A stretch of 64,000 bases of DNA, from contig NZ_FOSK01000008.1 in NCBI RefSeq assembly GCF_900114245.1, forward strand, positions 260,586-324,585. Direction: 5' to 3'. A model generated the notes under the pieces. The model worked only from the letters and a program-made list of their open reading frames with translations, was not told the origin of the DNA and ran no database searches. The number at the start of each line of letters is the position of its first letter. Position 1 is the first letter of the stretch. Of this stretch, positions 57,094 through 64,000 are shown piece by piece. The translations under genes were made by a program, and so were the position numbers. The DNA comes from Pseudovibrio ascidiaceicola. GTDB taxonomy: Bacteria; Pseudomonadota; Alphaproteobacteria; Rhizobiales; Stappiaceae.

Positions 57094-58881
57094 ATGGATC
57101 AGTTTACTATCAATTTGCTATTTGTAGGCAGCTCCTTTGCGCTCTACATCGGCATCGCGATCTGGGCCCGTGCGGGTTCCACATCTGAATTTTACGCTGC
57201 AGGTCGCGGGGTCCATCCAGTCACCAACGGTATGGCGACTGCGGCTGACTGGATGTCTGCGGCATCCTTCATTTCCATGGCTGGCCTTATTGCCTTTACC
57301 GGCTATGACAACTCATCTTTCCTGATGGGCTGGACAGGCGGCTATGTGCTTCTGGCGCTGCTTCTTGCTCCGTATCTGCGTAAGTTCGGCAAGTTCACCG
57401 TCTCTGAGTTTATTGGTGATCGTTTCTATAGCCAGACCGCTCGTATCGTTGCTGTGGTTTGCTTGATTGTGGCGTCAACCACCTATGTGATCGGTCAGAT
57501 GACGGGTGTTGGTGTTGCGTTTGGCCGCTTTCTGGAAGTTGACAACACAACAGGCCTGTTGATCGGCGCTTGTGTTGTGTTTGCTTACGCTGTGTTCGGC
57601 GGCATGAAGGGCGTTACCTATACGCAGGTCGCTCAGTATGTGGTGCTGATTACCGCTTACACCATCCCAGCTGTTTTCATCTCGCTGCAACTGACAGGAA
57701 ATCCAATTCCAGGTCTTGGTCTGTTCGGCAATGACGTTGCAAGTGGCGAGCCGCTTCTGACTAAGCTGGATCAAGTGGTAACTGAGCTTGGCTTCAACTC
57801 ATACACATCGAACAATGCTGACACCTTCAACATGGTGCTGTTCACGCTGTCCCTGATGATTGGTACTGCGGGTCTGCCTCATGTGATCATGCGCTTCTTC
57901 ACAGTACCAAAAGTGGCTGATGCTCGTTGGTCCGCAGGTTGGGCGCTGGTGTTCATTGCACTGCTTTACATCACGGCTCCGGCAGTTGGCGCGATGGCAC
58001 GTCTCAACATCACCGATATGATGTGGCCGAACGGCGGCGTTAACGGTGGTGCAGTAGAAGTTCAGCAGATTCAGAACGATCCGAAGTATGATTGGATGCA
58101 TACATGGCAGAAGACAGGTCTTCTGGCTTGGGAAGACAAAAATGATGATGGCAAAATCCAGTACTACAACGACAAGAATGCCGATATGCAGGCACTTGCC
58201 GGTGAAAAAGGCTGGGTTGGAAATGAGCTGACAAAGTTCAACCGTGACATCCTCGTGTTGGCGAACCCGGAAATCGCAAACCTTCCTGGGTGGGTGATTG
58301 GCCTAGTGGCGGCAGGCGGTCTGGCAGCAGCGCTGTCAACGGCTGCAGGTCTCTTGCTCGCAATTTCCTCTGCGGTCAGTCATGACTTGATCAAGGGGGC
58401 CATTAAGCCATCAATCTCAGAAAAGAGTGAGTTGATGTCTGCCCGAGTGGCCATGGCGGTTGCGATTATTGTGGCGACCTATCTGGGGCTTAATCCTCCT
58501 GGCTTTGCGGCACAAACGGTGGCACTGGCCTTCGGTCTTGCAGCAGCATCCATCTTCCCTGCGCTGATGATGGGGATTTTCTCAACCCGCATCAACAACA
58601 CTGGCGCTGTTGCTGGCATGTTGTCTGGTCTGGTTGTGACGCTTGTTTACATCTTCCTGCACAAGGGTTGGTTCTTCATTCCAGGGACTGCCAGCTTCTC
58701 TGATGCTGATCCGCTGCTTGGAACGATCAAATCCACATCGTTCGGTGCGATTGGTGCGGCTGTGAACTTTGCCGTTGCCTACTTTGTTGCAGGCATGACG
58801 AAGGAAACACCTCAGGTGATCAAGGACCTTGTTGAGAGCGTTCGTATCCCTCGTGGGGCCGGTGCAGCTCAGGACCATTGA
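57094..58881 (+). CDS. Sodium:solute symporter, VC_2705 subfamily (ActP-like)
   Basis: This inner-membrane cotransporter, probably for a short organic acid such as acetate, has 595 residues and about 13 helices. SSS-family phrases are seen: EFYAAGRGVHPVTNGMATAA, ADWMSAASFISMAGLI, FTVSEFIGDRFYS and GLAAALSTAAGLLLAISSAV. A hydrophilic insert at about residues 310-395 carries an EF-hand-like loop starting at D348 (DKNDDGKIQYYND). It forms a pair with the DUF4212 gene. The cNMP-CBS protein downstream is a usual partner. Confidence 0.92.
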   Translation: MDQFTINLLFVGSSFALYIGIAIWARAGSTSEFYAAGRGVHPVTNGMATAADWMSAASFISMAGLIAFTGYDNSSFLMGWTGGYVLLALLLAPYLRKFGKFTVSEFIGDRFYSQTARIVAVVCLIVASTTYVIGQMTGVGVAFGRFLEVDNTTGLLIGACVVFAYAVFGGMKGVTYTQVAQYVVLITAYTIPAVFISLQLTGNPIPGLGLFGNDVASGEPLLTKLDQVVTELGFNSYTSNNADTFNMVLFTLSLMIGTAGLPHVIMRFFTVPKVADARWSAGWALVFIALLYITAPAVGAMARLNITDMMWPNGGVNGGAVEVQQIQNDPKYDWMHTWQKTGLLAWEDKNDDGKIQYYNDKNADMQALAGEKGWVGNELTKFNRDILVLANPEIANLPGWVIGLVAAGGLAAALSTAAGLLLAISSAVSHDLIKGAIKPSISEKSELMSARVAMAVAIIVATYLGLNPPGFAAQTVALAFGLAAASIFPALMMGIFSTRINNTGAVAGMLSGLVVTLVYIFLHKGWFFIPGTASFSDADPLLGTIKSTSFGAIGAAVNFAVAYFVAGMTKETPQVIKDLVESVRIPRGAGAAQDH

Positions 58882-58986
58882 TAACTGACGCGGGTTGCTG
58901 AACCTTAGTCACCCGCTGTCTTTCGATCCTGTCCTGCCCGGCCTATGCTGGGCAGGACTTTATTTCTTCTAGCTGAAGGCGGAACC

Positions 58987-60816
58987 ATGCCTCTTACATC
59001 AGAGCAAGTCCTGCAGTTTCTGAAATCCGTGCATCCCTATGATGCTCTTCCAGAGACGGATCAAGAGGCATTGTCTCATCAGGTAACTGTTTGGGAGCGT
59101 GTGCACGGCGCTGGTATCTATGAGTTGGGAGACCAACTGCCGGGGCTCTTCCTCATCTACGATGGCGGCGTTGAAATCCGTGATAAGAATGATGCCGTTA
59201 TCAGCCGTCTCGGCATCCGCAACTCGTTTGGAGAGCGTGGACTGTTTTTGGATGGACGCGCGGTCACATCCGCAAAAGCTGGTGAACCAACCGTTCTTTT
59301 GGTGCTCCCGCCAGCACTACTGACAGAGTTGATTGCAGCGCATCAGCCCGTCGCTCGGTTCTTTGATCGAACACAAAAGCCGCGGACCCGCGAAAATGAC
59401 TTAGCCGCCATTCCAATTGAATCGTTCATGGCGCCCAACCCGGTGACCTGCCGACCTGACGATACAGTACAACATGCAGCTCAGCAGATGAGGGATGCTC
59501 GCGTTTCTTCGCTTTGCGTGACAGATGCAAAAGGCGGGCTGATTGGGATCATCACGGTGCGAGATCTCTCCTTCAAGGTTTTGGCCTCTGCTTTATCAGT
59601 TGAGACACCGGTTGAAGCCGTCATGACAGCTAATCCCATAGTGCTTGCCCCATCAGCCATTGGGTCAGATCTTTTGCACTTAATGATGGAACGCCGTATT
59701 GGGCATGTCCCAATCGTGGAGGGTGAGCGTCTCGTTGGCATGGTGACGCAGACGGATCTGACGCGGTTTCAGGCCATCAGTTCAGCAGAATTGGTCAGCG
59801 AAGTTGCTAAGGCCAAGGATGCCTATGACATAGCAAGGGTAACGGCCCGGATTCCAAACCTGCTGGTGCAACTGGTGGCTGGTGGCAGTCGGCACGAAAT
59901 TGTGACGCGATTGATCTCTGATATTGCGGATGCTGCAACGCGTCGCCTGCTGATGCTGGCAGAAGAAAAGCTTGGCCCTCCGCCGGTTCCCTACCTCTGG
60001 CTTGCCTGCGGTTCGCAGGGACGCCGCGAACAGACTGGTGTCAGCGATCAGGACAATTGCCTGTTTTTGGATGATCGCGTCACTGACGAACAGCGGCTTG
60101 GGTACTTTGCGGATCTCGCTAAGTTTGTATGTGATGGACTGAACACCAGCGGTTACATCTACTGCCCCGGTGACATGATGGCGACCAACTCTCGCTGGTG
60201 TCAGCCATTGTCTGTTTGGAAAACATATTTCGAAGGATGGATCAACAAACCGGATCCTGAGGCGCAGATGCTCAGCTCGGTTATGTTTGATCTCAGGCCG
60301 ATTGGCGGTGAGGCCTCTCTCTTTGAAGACCTGCAAGCACAAACACTGGAAGCCTCGAGCAGAAATTCAATTTTTGTCGCACACATGATCAGCAACTCGC
60401 TGAAACATACGCCTCCACTAAGCTTATTGCGTGGGTTGGCGACGATCCGTTCGGGTGAGCACAAAAACACATTAGATATGAAACACAATGGTGTGGTTCC
60501 GGTGGTTGATTTGGCACGCATCTATGCATTGCAAGGACAAATCGGTGCCGTGAATACTCGTGCCCGGCTGGAAGAGGCCCGTGAAACAGGGCAGCTGAGC
60601 AAATCCGGCGCAGGAGATCTTCTGGATGCCTATGACCTGATTGCTGAGACGCGAATTCAACATCAGGCCGATCTGGTCAAACAAGGGTCTCACCCGGATA
60701 ACTTTCTACAACCATCAGGCTTGTCAGATTTTGAGCGATCTCACGTCCGTGATGCGTTTGTTGTGGTCAAAACCATGCAGTCAGCCATCGGGCATGGCCG
60801 TGGAATGCTGAGTTAG
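58987..60816 (+). CDS. cNMP-binding / CBS / DUF294 nucleotidyltransferase-like protein
   Basis: This cytosolic regulatory protein is found beside acetate-type symporters. The ATG at 58987 (AAGGCGGAA upstream) gives 609 residues. It has a cyclic-nucleotide-binding-like beta-roll (about 10-120), a CBS pair (about 145-270; SFMAPNPVTCRPDDTVQHAA, VMTANPIVLAPSAIGSDLLH), then a DUF294 nucleotidyltransferase-like domain with ACGSQGRREQTGVSDQDN (GlnD-like G-S-x-G-R and D-x-D) and a helical C-terminal domain. By context it may tune symporter activity or act on a partner protein. Confidence 0.9.
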   Translation: MPLTSEQVLQFLKSVHPYDALPETDQEALSHQVTVWERVHGAGIYELGDQLPGLFLIYDGGVEIRDKNDAVISRLGIRNSFGERGLFLDGRAVTSAKAGEPTVLLVLPPALLTELIAAHQPVARFFDRTQKPRTRENDLAAIPIESFMAPNPVTCRPDDTVQHAAQQMRDARVSSLCVTDAKGGLIGIITVRDLSFKVLASALSVETPVEAVMTANPIVLAPSAIGSDLLHLMMERRIGHVPIVEGERLVGMVTQTDLTRFQAISSAELVSEVAKAKDAYDIARVTARIPNLLVQLVAGGSRHEIVTRLISDIADAATRRLLMLAEEKLGPPPVPYLWLACGSQGRREQTGVSDQDNCLFLDDRVTDEQRLGYFADLAKFVCDGLNTSGYIYCPGDMMATNSRWCQPLSVWKTYFEGWINKPDPEAQMLSSVMFDLRPIGGEASLFEDLQAQTLEASSRNSIFVAHMISNSLKHTPPLSLLRGLATIRSGEHKNTLDMKHNGVVPVVDLARIYALQGQIGAVNTRARLEEARETGQLSKSGAGDLLDAYDLIAETRIQHQADLVKQGSHPDNFLQPSGLSDFERSHVRDAFVVVKTMQSAIGHGRGMLS

Positions 60817-60930
60817 AGCAAATTCCAGAGCGCGATACGTGAATGTTAAAGAACGTAACGTGCTCTGCACCAATAATAAAACAAGGCTGGGGCGAAACAA
60901 AAGCGACCACAGCCACTTGGGAGGAATAAC

Positions 60931-61452
60931 ATGTTTCTTGAATTGATCGGGACCTTCATTGCAGGCGTTGCTGGAGCTGGTCTTGTGATGTTGATCAATC
61001 ATGTTCTTGGCGGGCGCCTGCCGCGCTGGTTTGCGCCAGTTGCTGCCGGTGCAGCCATGCTGCTGGCAACAATCTCGAGCGAATATAGCTGGTTTTCACG
61101 CACCAAAGAAACACTGCCTGAGGGCTTAATTATTGCTGAAACTGTAGAAAGCAAAGCCTTCTATCGTCCGTGGACCTATCTGTATCCCTTTACGGAAAGA
61201 TTTGTTGCCATTGATACGGCCACGATCCAGACACACCCAGAACAGCCGGGTCTGAAGCTGGCACAGGCTTATTTCTTTGGCCGCTGGTCACCAATAAACA
61301 AACTTCCTGTACTCACTGATTGCACCTCCAGCCGACGAGCAGCGCTGGCTGACGGCATCACTTTTGAGAAGGGGGGAAGCGTCTCTGGGGCTCAGTGGGT
61401 TTCGGTGCCGGAGAATGACAGGATCACCTCAACAATATGTGGAGCGGGATAA
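60931..61452 (+). CDS. Membrane-anchored protein of unknown function in the symporter cluster
   Basis: The 173-residue protein has two predicted membrane helices at its N-terminus (about 2-27 and 32-50), then a soluble part with two cysteines (LTDCTSSRRA and the C-terminal STICGAG). I do not recognise a family. Its stop overlaps the start of the exonuclease gene (TAATG), so the two are coupled and probably act together at the membrane. GGGAGGAA lies 9 bases before the ATG. Confidence 0.75.
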   Translation: MFLELIGTFIAGVAGAGLVMLINHVLGGRLPRWFAPVAAGAAMLLATISSEYSWFSRTKETLPEGLIIAETVESKAFYRPWTYLYPFTERFVAIDTATIQTHPEQPGLKLAQAYFFGRWSPINKLPVLTDCTSSRRAALADGITFEKGGSVSGAQWVSVPENDRITSTICGAG

Positions 61453-62864
61453 TGTTGACAGGTCTCAGTTTGCGATTTCGGATTTTCCTCTTGTTCGCGG
61501 GTGTCGCCGCAGCAAGCTGTGCCGTCGTCGGAGCTGCGCTTTACTTCGGATACACCCGTATTACGGACACAACACCGGCCTCGGGTTTCTTGTTGGCTGG
61601 TATACTATCCACCTTCGGTCTTCTCGCGATCTCGGTCAGCATCTGGCTGTTGTTTGACGAAAATGTTGCCAAACCAGTTCAACGGCTCTCCGCTGCCATT
61701 CGTACAACAGCCCATGCAAACGTTGATGCCTCAATTGATCTGGAAGAGGCCAAATATCTCGGTGACCTCGCCCCTGCGGCCCATGCAGTTGCCTGGCGCT
61801 TAACCAATGACAGTGCAGACACAGAAGAGTTGGTTTCTGATGCAACGGCGCAGCTCGCGAGTGAGCGCGAACAGCTCGCCTTGCTCTTAACTGAGATCCC
61901 CGTTGCCATCGTACTCGTAAGTCCTGCACACAAAATTATGCTTTATGACGGGCAAGCTGCAGACATTCTCGGGCAGGTTCATGTCCCACGTTTGAGTGCA
62001 ACGATCTTTGACTATTTTATCGAAGAAGAGTTGCGTGCTGCCTATGACCAGCTGATCGAACTCAGAACAGAAATTGCTGTTGATGTGAAAGGTGCCCGTG
62101 GCAACCTCAATTTTCAATTGCGCCTTAAAAAGCTTAGAGGCATGTCGGGCTATATGATCCTGATTGACGATGCGACCGCACGGATCGCACCAGAGGCTCC
62201 GCGACCACTGATTTATGACTTTGAGGCCGCCCAGCACCATTTTGAAAAGGAAATTGAGGAGCGTTCACTACGTGATCTGAATTTCGTTGTTTTTGATACG
62301 GAAACAACTGGCCTGATGCCGAACAAGGACGACATTGTCCAGATTGGTGCCGTGCGGGTCGTCAACGGACGTATCATTCCCGGTGAAACAGTGGACCAAC
62401 TCGTCAATCCGGGCAGACCCATTCCGGCTGCCTCAACCGGAGTTCACCGGATCACGGATGACATGGTTGCGGATGCTCCCGACCCGATCACTGCAATTTC
62501 AGAGTTTCATGCCTTTGCCAAAGACTCTGTCATCGTCGCTCACAACGCACCATTCGACATGGCATTTCTACACCGATACGGTCATCTGTCCGGCCACGCC
62601 TGGGACCATCCTATCCTTGATACCGTGCTCTTATCAGCTGTCGTTTTCGGCGCAGATCAGGTGCACACTCTCGACGCCCTTTGCACGCGCCTCGGCATAG
62701 AAATCCCCGCAGCCCTGCGCCACACAGCCCTCGGCGACGCCCAAGCCACCGCCCAAGCCCTCTGTAAACTCCTCCCCCTCCTATCCTCCCACGGCTTCAA
62801 CACCTTCGGAGACGTCATTGAGCAGACGAGGAAACATGGCCGGTTGTTGAAGGATATGAACTAA
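61452..62864 (+). CDS. Membrane sensor fused to a DnaQ-type 3'-5' exonuclease
   Basis: The ATG at 61452 (GGAG upstream, overlapping the previous stop) gives 470 residues; ATG at 61437 is an alternative. Two membrane helices (about 8-28 and 45-67) bound a short loop. A HAMP-like segment (VAKPVQRLSAAIRTT) and a PAS-like region (about 145-240) follow. A complete DEDDh exonuclease domain covers about 275-470: FDTETTGLMP, HNAPFDMAFL and HTALGDAQATAQAL. Exonuclease genes next to DUF294 and symporter genes are known, but the membrane sensor part is striking. The target, DNA or RNA, is unknown. Confidence 0.85.
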   Translation: MLTGLSLRFRIFLLFAGVAAASCAVVGAALYFGYTRITDTTPASGFLLAGILSTFGLLAISVSIWLLFDENVAKPVQRLSAAIRTTAHANVDASIDLEEAKYLGDLAPAAHAVAWRLTNDSADTEELVSDATAQLASEREQLALLLTEIPVAIVLVSPAHKIMLYDGQAADILGQVHVPRLSATIFDYFIEEELRAAYDQLIELRTEIAVDVKGARGNLNFQLRLKKLRGMSGYMILIDDATARIAPEAPRPLIYDFEAAQHHFEKEIEERSLRDLNFVVFDTETTGLMPNKDDIVQIGAVRVVNGRIIPGETVDQLVNPGRPIPAASTGVHRITDDMVADAPDPITAISEFHAFAKDSVIVAHNAPFDMAFLHRYGHLSGHAWDHPILDTVLLSAVVFGADQVHTLDALCTRLGIEIPAALRHTALGDAQATAQALCKLLPLLSSHGFNTFGDVIEQTRKHGRLLKDMN

Positions 62865-63659
62865 GATGGTAAGAAGAGTGATACTTAATTTAGCTTGAAG
62901 CAGTGTTGGTACAACCAAACTAAGAGTAGATTAGCATTTTTTCTAGGCTTCAAAGTCAACTGGTTTTGAGTTGCAGATGATGACGAATAGTCATGTGTCC
63001 TTTATTGCTCAGTATTGCACCTTAGAAAAACACTCTCGCCGAATGATGCTTGCAGAAGAGAGGAGCTTGCCCTGATAAATTTTGCAATGCTTGCTGCATG
63101 TATTCGTACCGAAATCTGCGATGGAGAAAACTCCCAATTTGACCTTTTATCGACCTACACAAAGGAAAACTAGAAATTTCTTACTATGCTGAAAACAGCC
63201 CAAAATGCCGGTTTATGAGTGGCAGATAGATCGCACTTGTGCTTGGCCTGTAAAGCTAGGAGTTTTGTTTCGTCAGAATAAGAGTTGCACCGACTTAGAC
63301 GAGTTCTGCTTGAAACGATATAATAGAGTTTCCATGATGTGCCAAGGTCAAAGGAGCCTGAAAAAAGCACTGTACTAAGACAAGCAATAATCGAAGGGTT
63401 GATTTGGTTCTGTTGTTTTTCTCTTGTTCAAGATTTATTTTAAGGAAAGTTGTGTTGTATCATGTGTAACCAGTTTCATTCGATTTGGTTATTGCAGATG
63501 TATTATTACATAATCGAAATTAAGTAATTCAGGATTTCCTTATTGAACTTAATATTGTCCTGTAGTTTTGGTCTTCGTCTCTATATTTGGGTGGAAACAG
63601 ATTTTGGGGATCAATTTGGATTTAAAAAAATAAAAATTGTTGCTGTACTTATGTATAGT
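62865..63659. other. Gene-poor AT-rich region beside an IS element
   Basis: No gene is supported in about 795 bp. Short frames exist but lack ribosome-binding sites and family resemblance. AT content rises to the right (63380-63660). It probably represents ordinary intergenic DNA or decayed sequence into which the IS at 63660-64000 was inserted. Confidence 0.5.
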
Positions 63660-64000
63660 TGAGGTGGAGTGGCCTATGAAAAGTGGAGAGCCTTTTGCTC
63701 AATATTTCTTTTCTGTCTCTCAAACACGATTGGTGATTGATAACCTAACGCCGGGTGTCGCCGGGTTGGATTGTAAAAGCCCTCTATGTAAACGCCAAGT
63801 GCCTTTTCTGCCTCCTGACGGGTTTGAAAAGCAGTTCGCCACAACATTTCGGCCTTGATGGTCTTGAACACGGTCTCCACCATGGAATTGTCGAAGCAGT
63901 TTCCTTTTCCGCTCATAGAAGGAGTGATATTGTGCCTCGATAAAAGCCGCTGATAAGCATCGGAGCAGTACTGGCTACCCCTGTCTGAATGATGTATGAG
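63660..64000 (-). mobile_element. 3' end of an IS3-family insertion sequence, cut by the window edge
   Basis: The transposase gene on the minus strand ends at 63674. The element end is probably the TG at 63660-63661 (TGAGGTGGAGTGGCC), since IS3-family ends begin TG. The other end and the target duplication lie outside the window, so the border is a guess. Confidence 0.6.
63674..64000 (-). CDS. IS3-family transposase OrfB, C-terminal part
   Basis: The frame stays open from 63674 to the window edge; the ATG at 63916 is internal. The translation has the rve/DDE C-terminal signature of IS3-family OrfB: HHSDRGSQYCSDAYQRLL with the second catalytic aspartate, PSMSGKGNCFDNSMVETVFK with the catalytic glutamate, then YIEGFYNPTRRHPALGYQSP and FERQK. 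It catalyses cut-and-paste or copy-out transposition with OrfA by programmed frameshift. The visible part is intact, with no stop or frameshift. Confidence 0.92.
   Translation of the reverse strand, partial: LIHHSDRGSQYCSDAYQRLLSRHNITPSMSGKGNCFDNSMVETVFKTIKAEMLWRTAFQTRQEAEKALGVYIEGFYNPTRRHPALGYQSPIVFERQKRNIEQKALHFS

Noticed and set aside
63170..63370. 66-codon minus-strand frame beside the IS element
   Set aside because: It has no start context or recognisable similarity; the region looks non-coding.

Overview
The window is one continuous stretch of an alphaproteobacterial chromosome. GC is moderate, the proteins look Hyphomicrobiales-like, an alphaproteobacterial GTTC-N7-GTTC LexA operator precedes lexA, and the order ppiD / trpD-trpC-moaC-moeA / lexA is typical of that group. 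A marine Pseudovibrio or other Stappiaceae-like organism would fit; this is inferred from protein character only. No rRNA, tRNA or CRISPR array was recognised.

Layout. (1) 1-10703: an envelope operon, all on +: uppS (3' end), cdsA, dxr, rseP, bamA, lpxD, fabZ, lpxA, lpxI, lpxB. It covers undecaprenyl-PP, CDP-diacylglycerol, isoprenoids, outer-membrane assembly and lipid A. (2) 10822-15908: an array of eight paralogous small secreted proteins on the minus strand. It holds a truncated ninth copy, a duplicated promoter segment and one GNAT gene on the other strand. (3) 16139-32444: housekeeping genes gltA, gltX, comEC, lexA, moeA, moaC, trpC, trpD, ppiD, tpiA, secG, pyrG and a VOC-family gene. 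(4) 32505-43782: a type I secretion island with a 1475-residue repeat adhesin, TolC, an ABC exporter, an HlyD adaptor, a LapG-like cysteine protease and a small unknown secreted protein. (5) 43804-46065: an ornithine-cyclodeaminase-family gene and a YqhD-like alcohol dehydrogenase.

(6) 46436-56220: the most unusual region. A Fur-like operator precedes a 691-residue secreted protein of unknown function. A 21-bp palindrome then precedes a tightly packed five-gene operon. Its first gene fuses membrane helices, a beta-propeller and a six-CxxCH cytochrome c. The others are an FTR1 iron permease, a UDP-galactopyranose-mutase-like flavoprotein, a small helical exported protein and a GT-C-type membrane glycosyltransferase. 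I read it as a candidate undescribed iron acquisition or redox system. (7) 56819-62864: a DUF4212 / sodium:solute symporter pair followed by a cNMP-CBS-DUF294 protein, a membrane protein and a HAMP/PAS-like sensor fused to a DnaQ-type exonuclease. (8) 62865-64000: a gene-poor stretch ending in an IS3-family transposase cut by the window edge.

Many predicted starts were moved inward to an ATG, GTG or TTG with a good ribosome-binding site or a sensible signal peptide; the reason is given in each entry.
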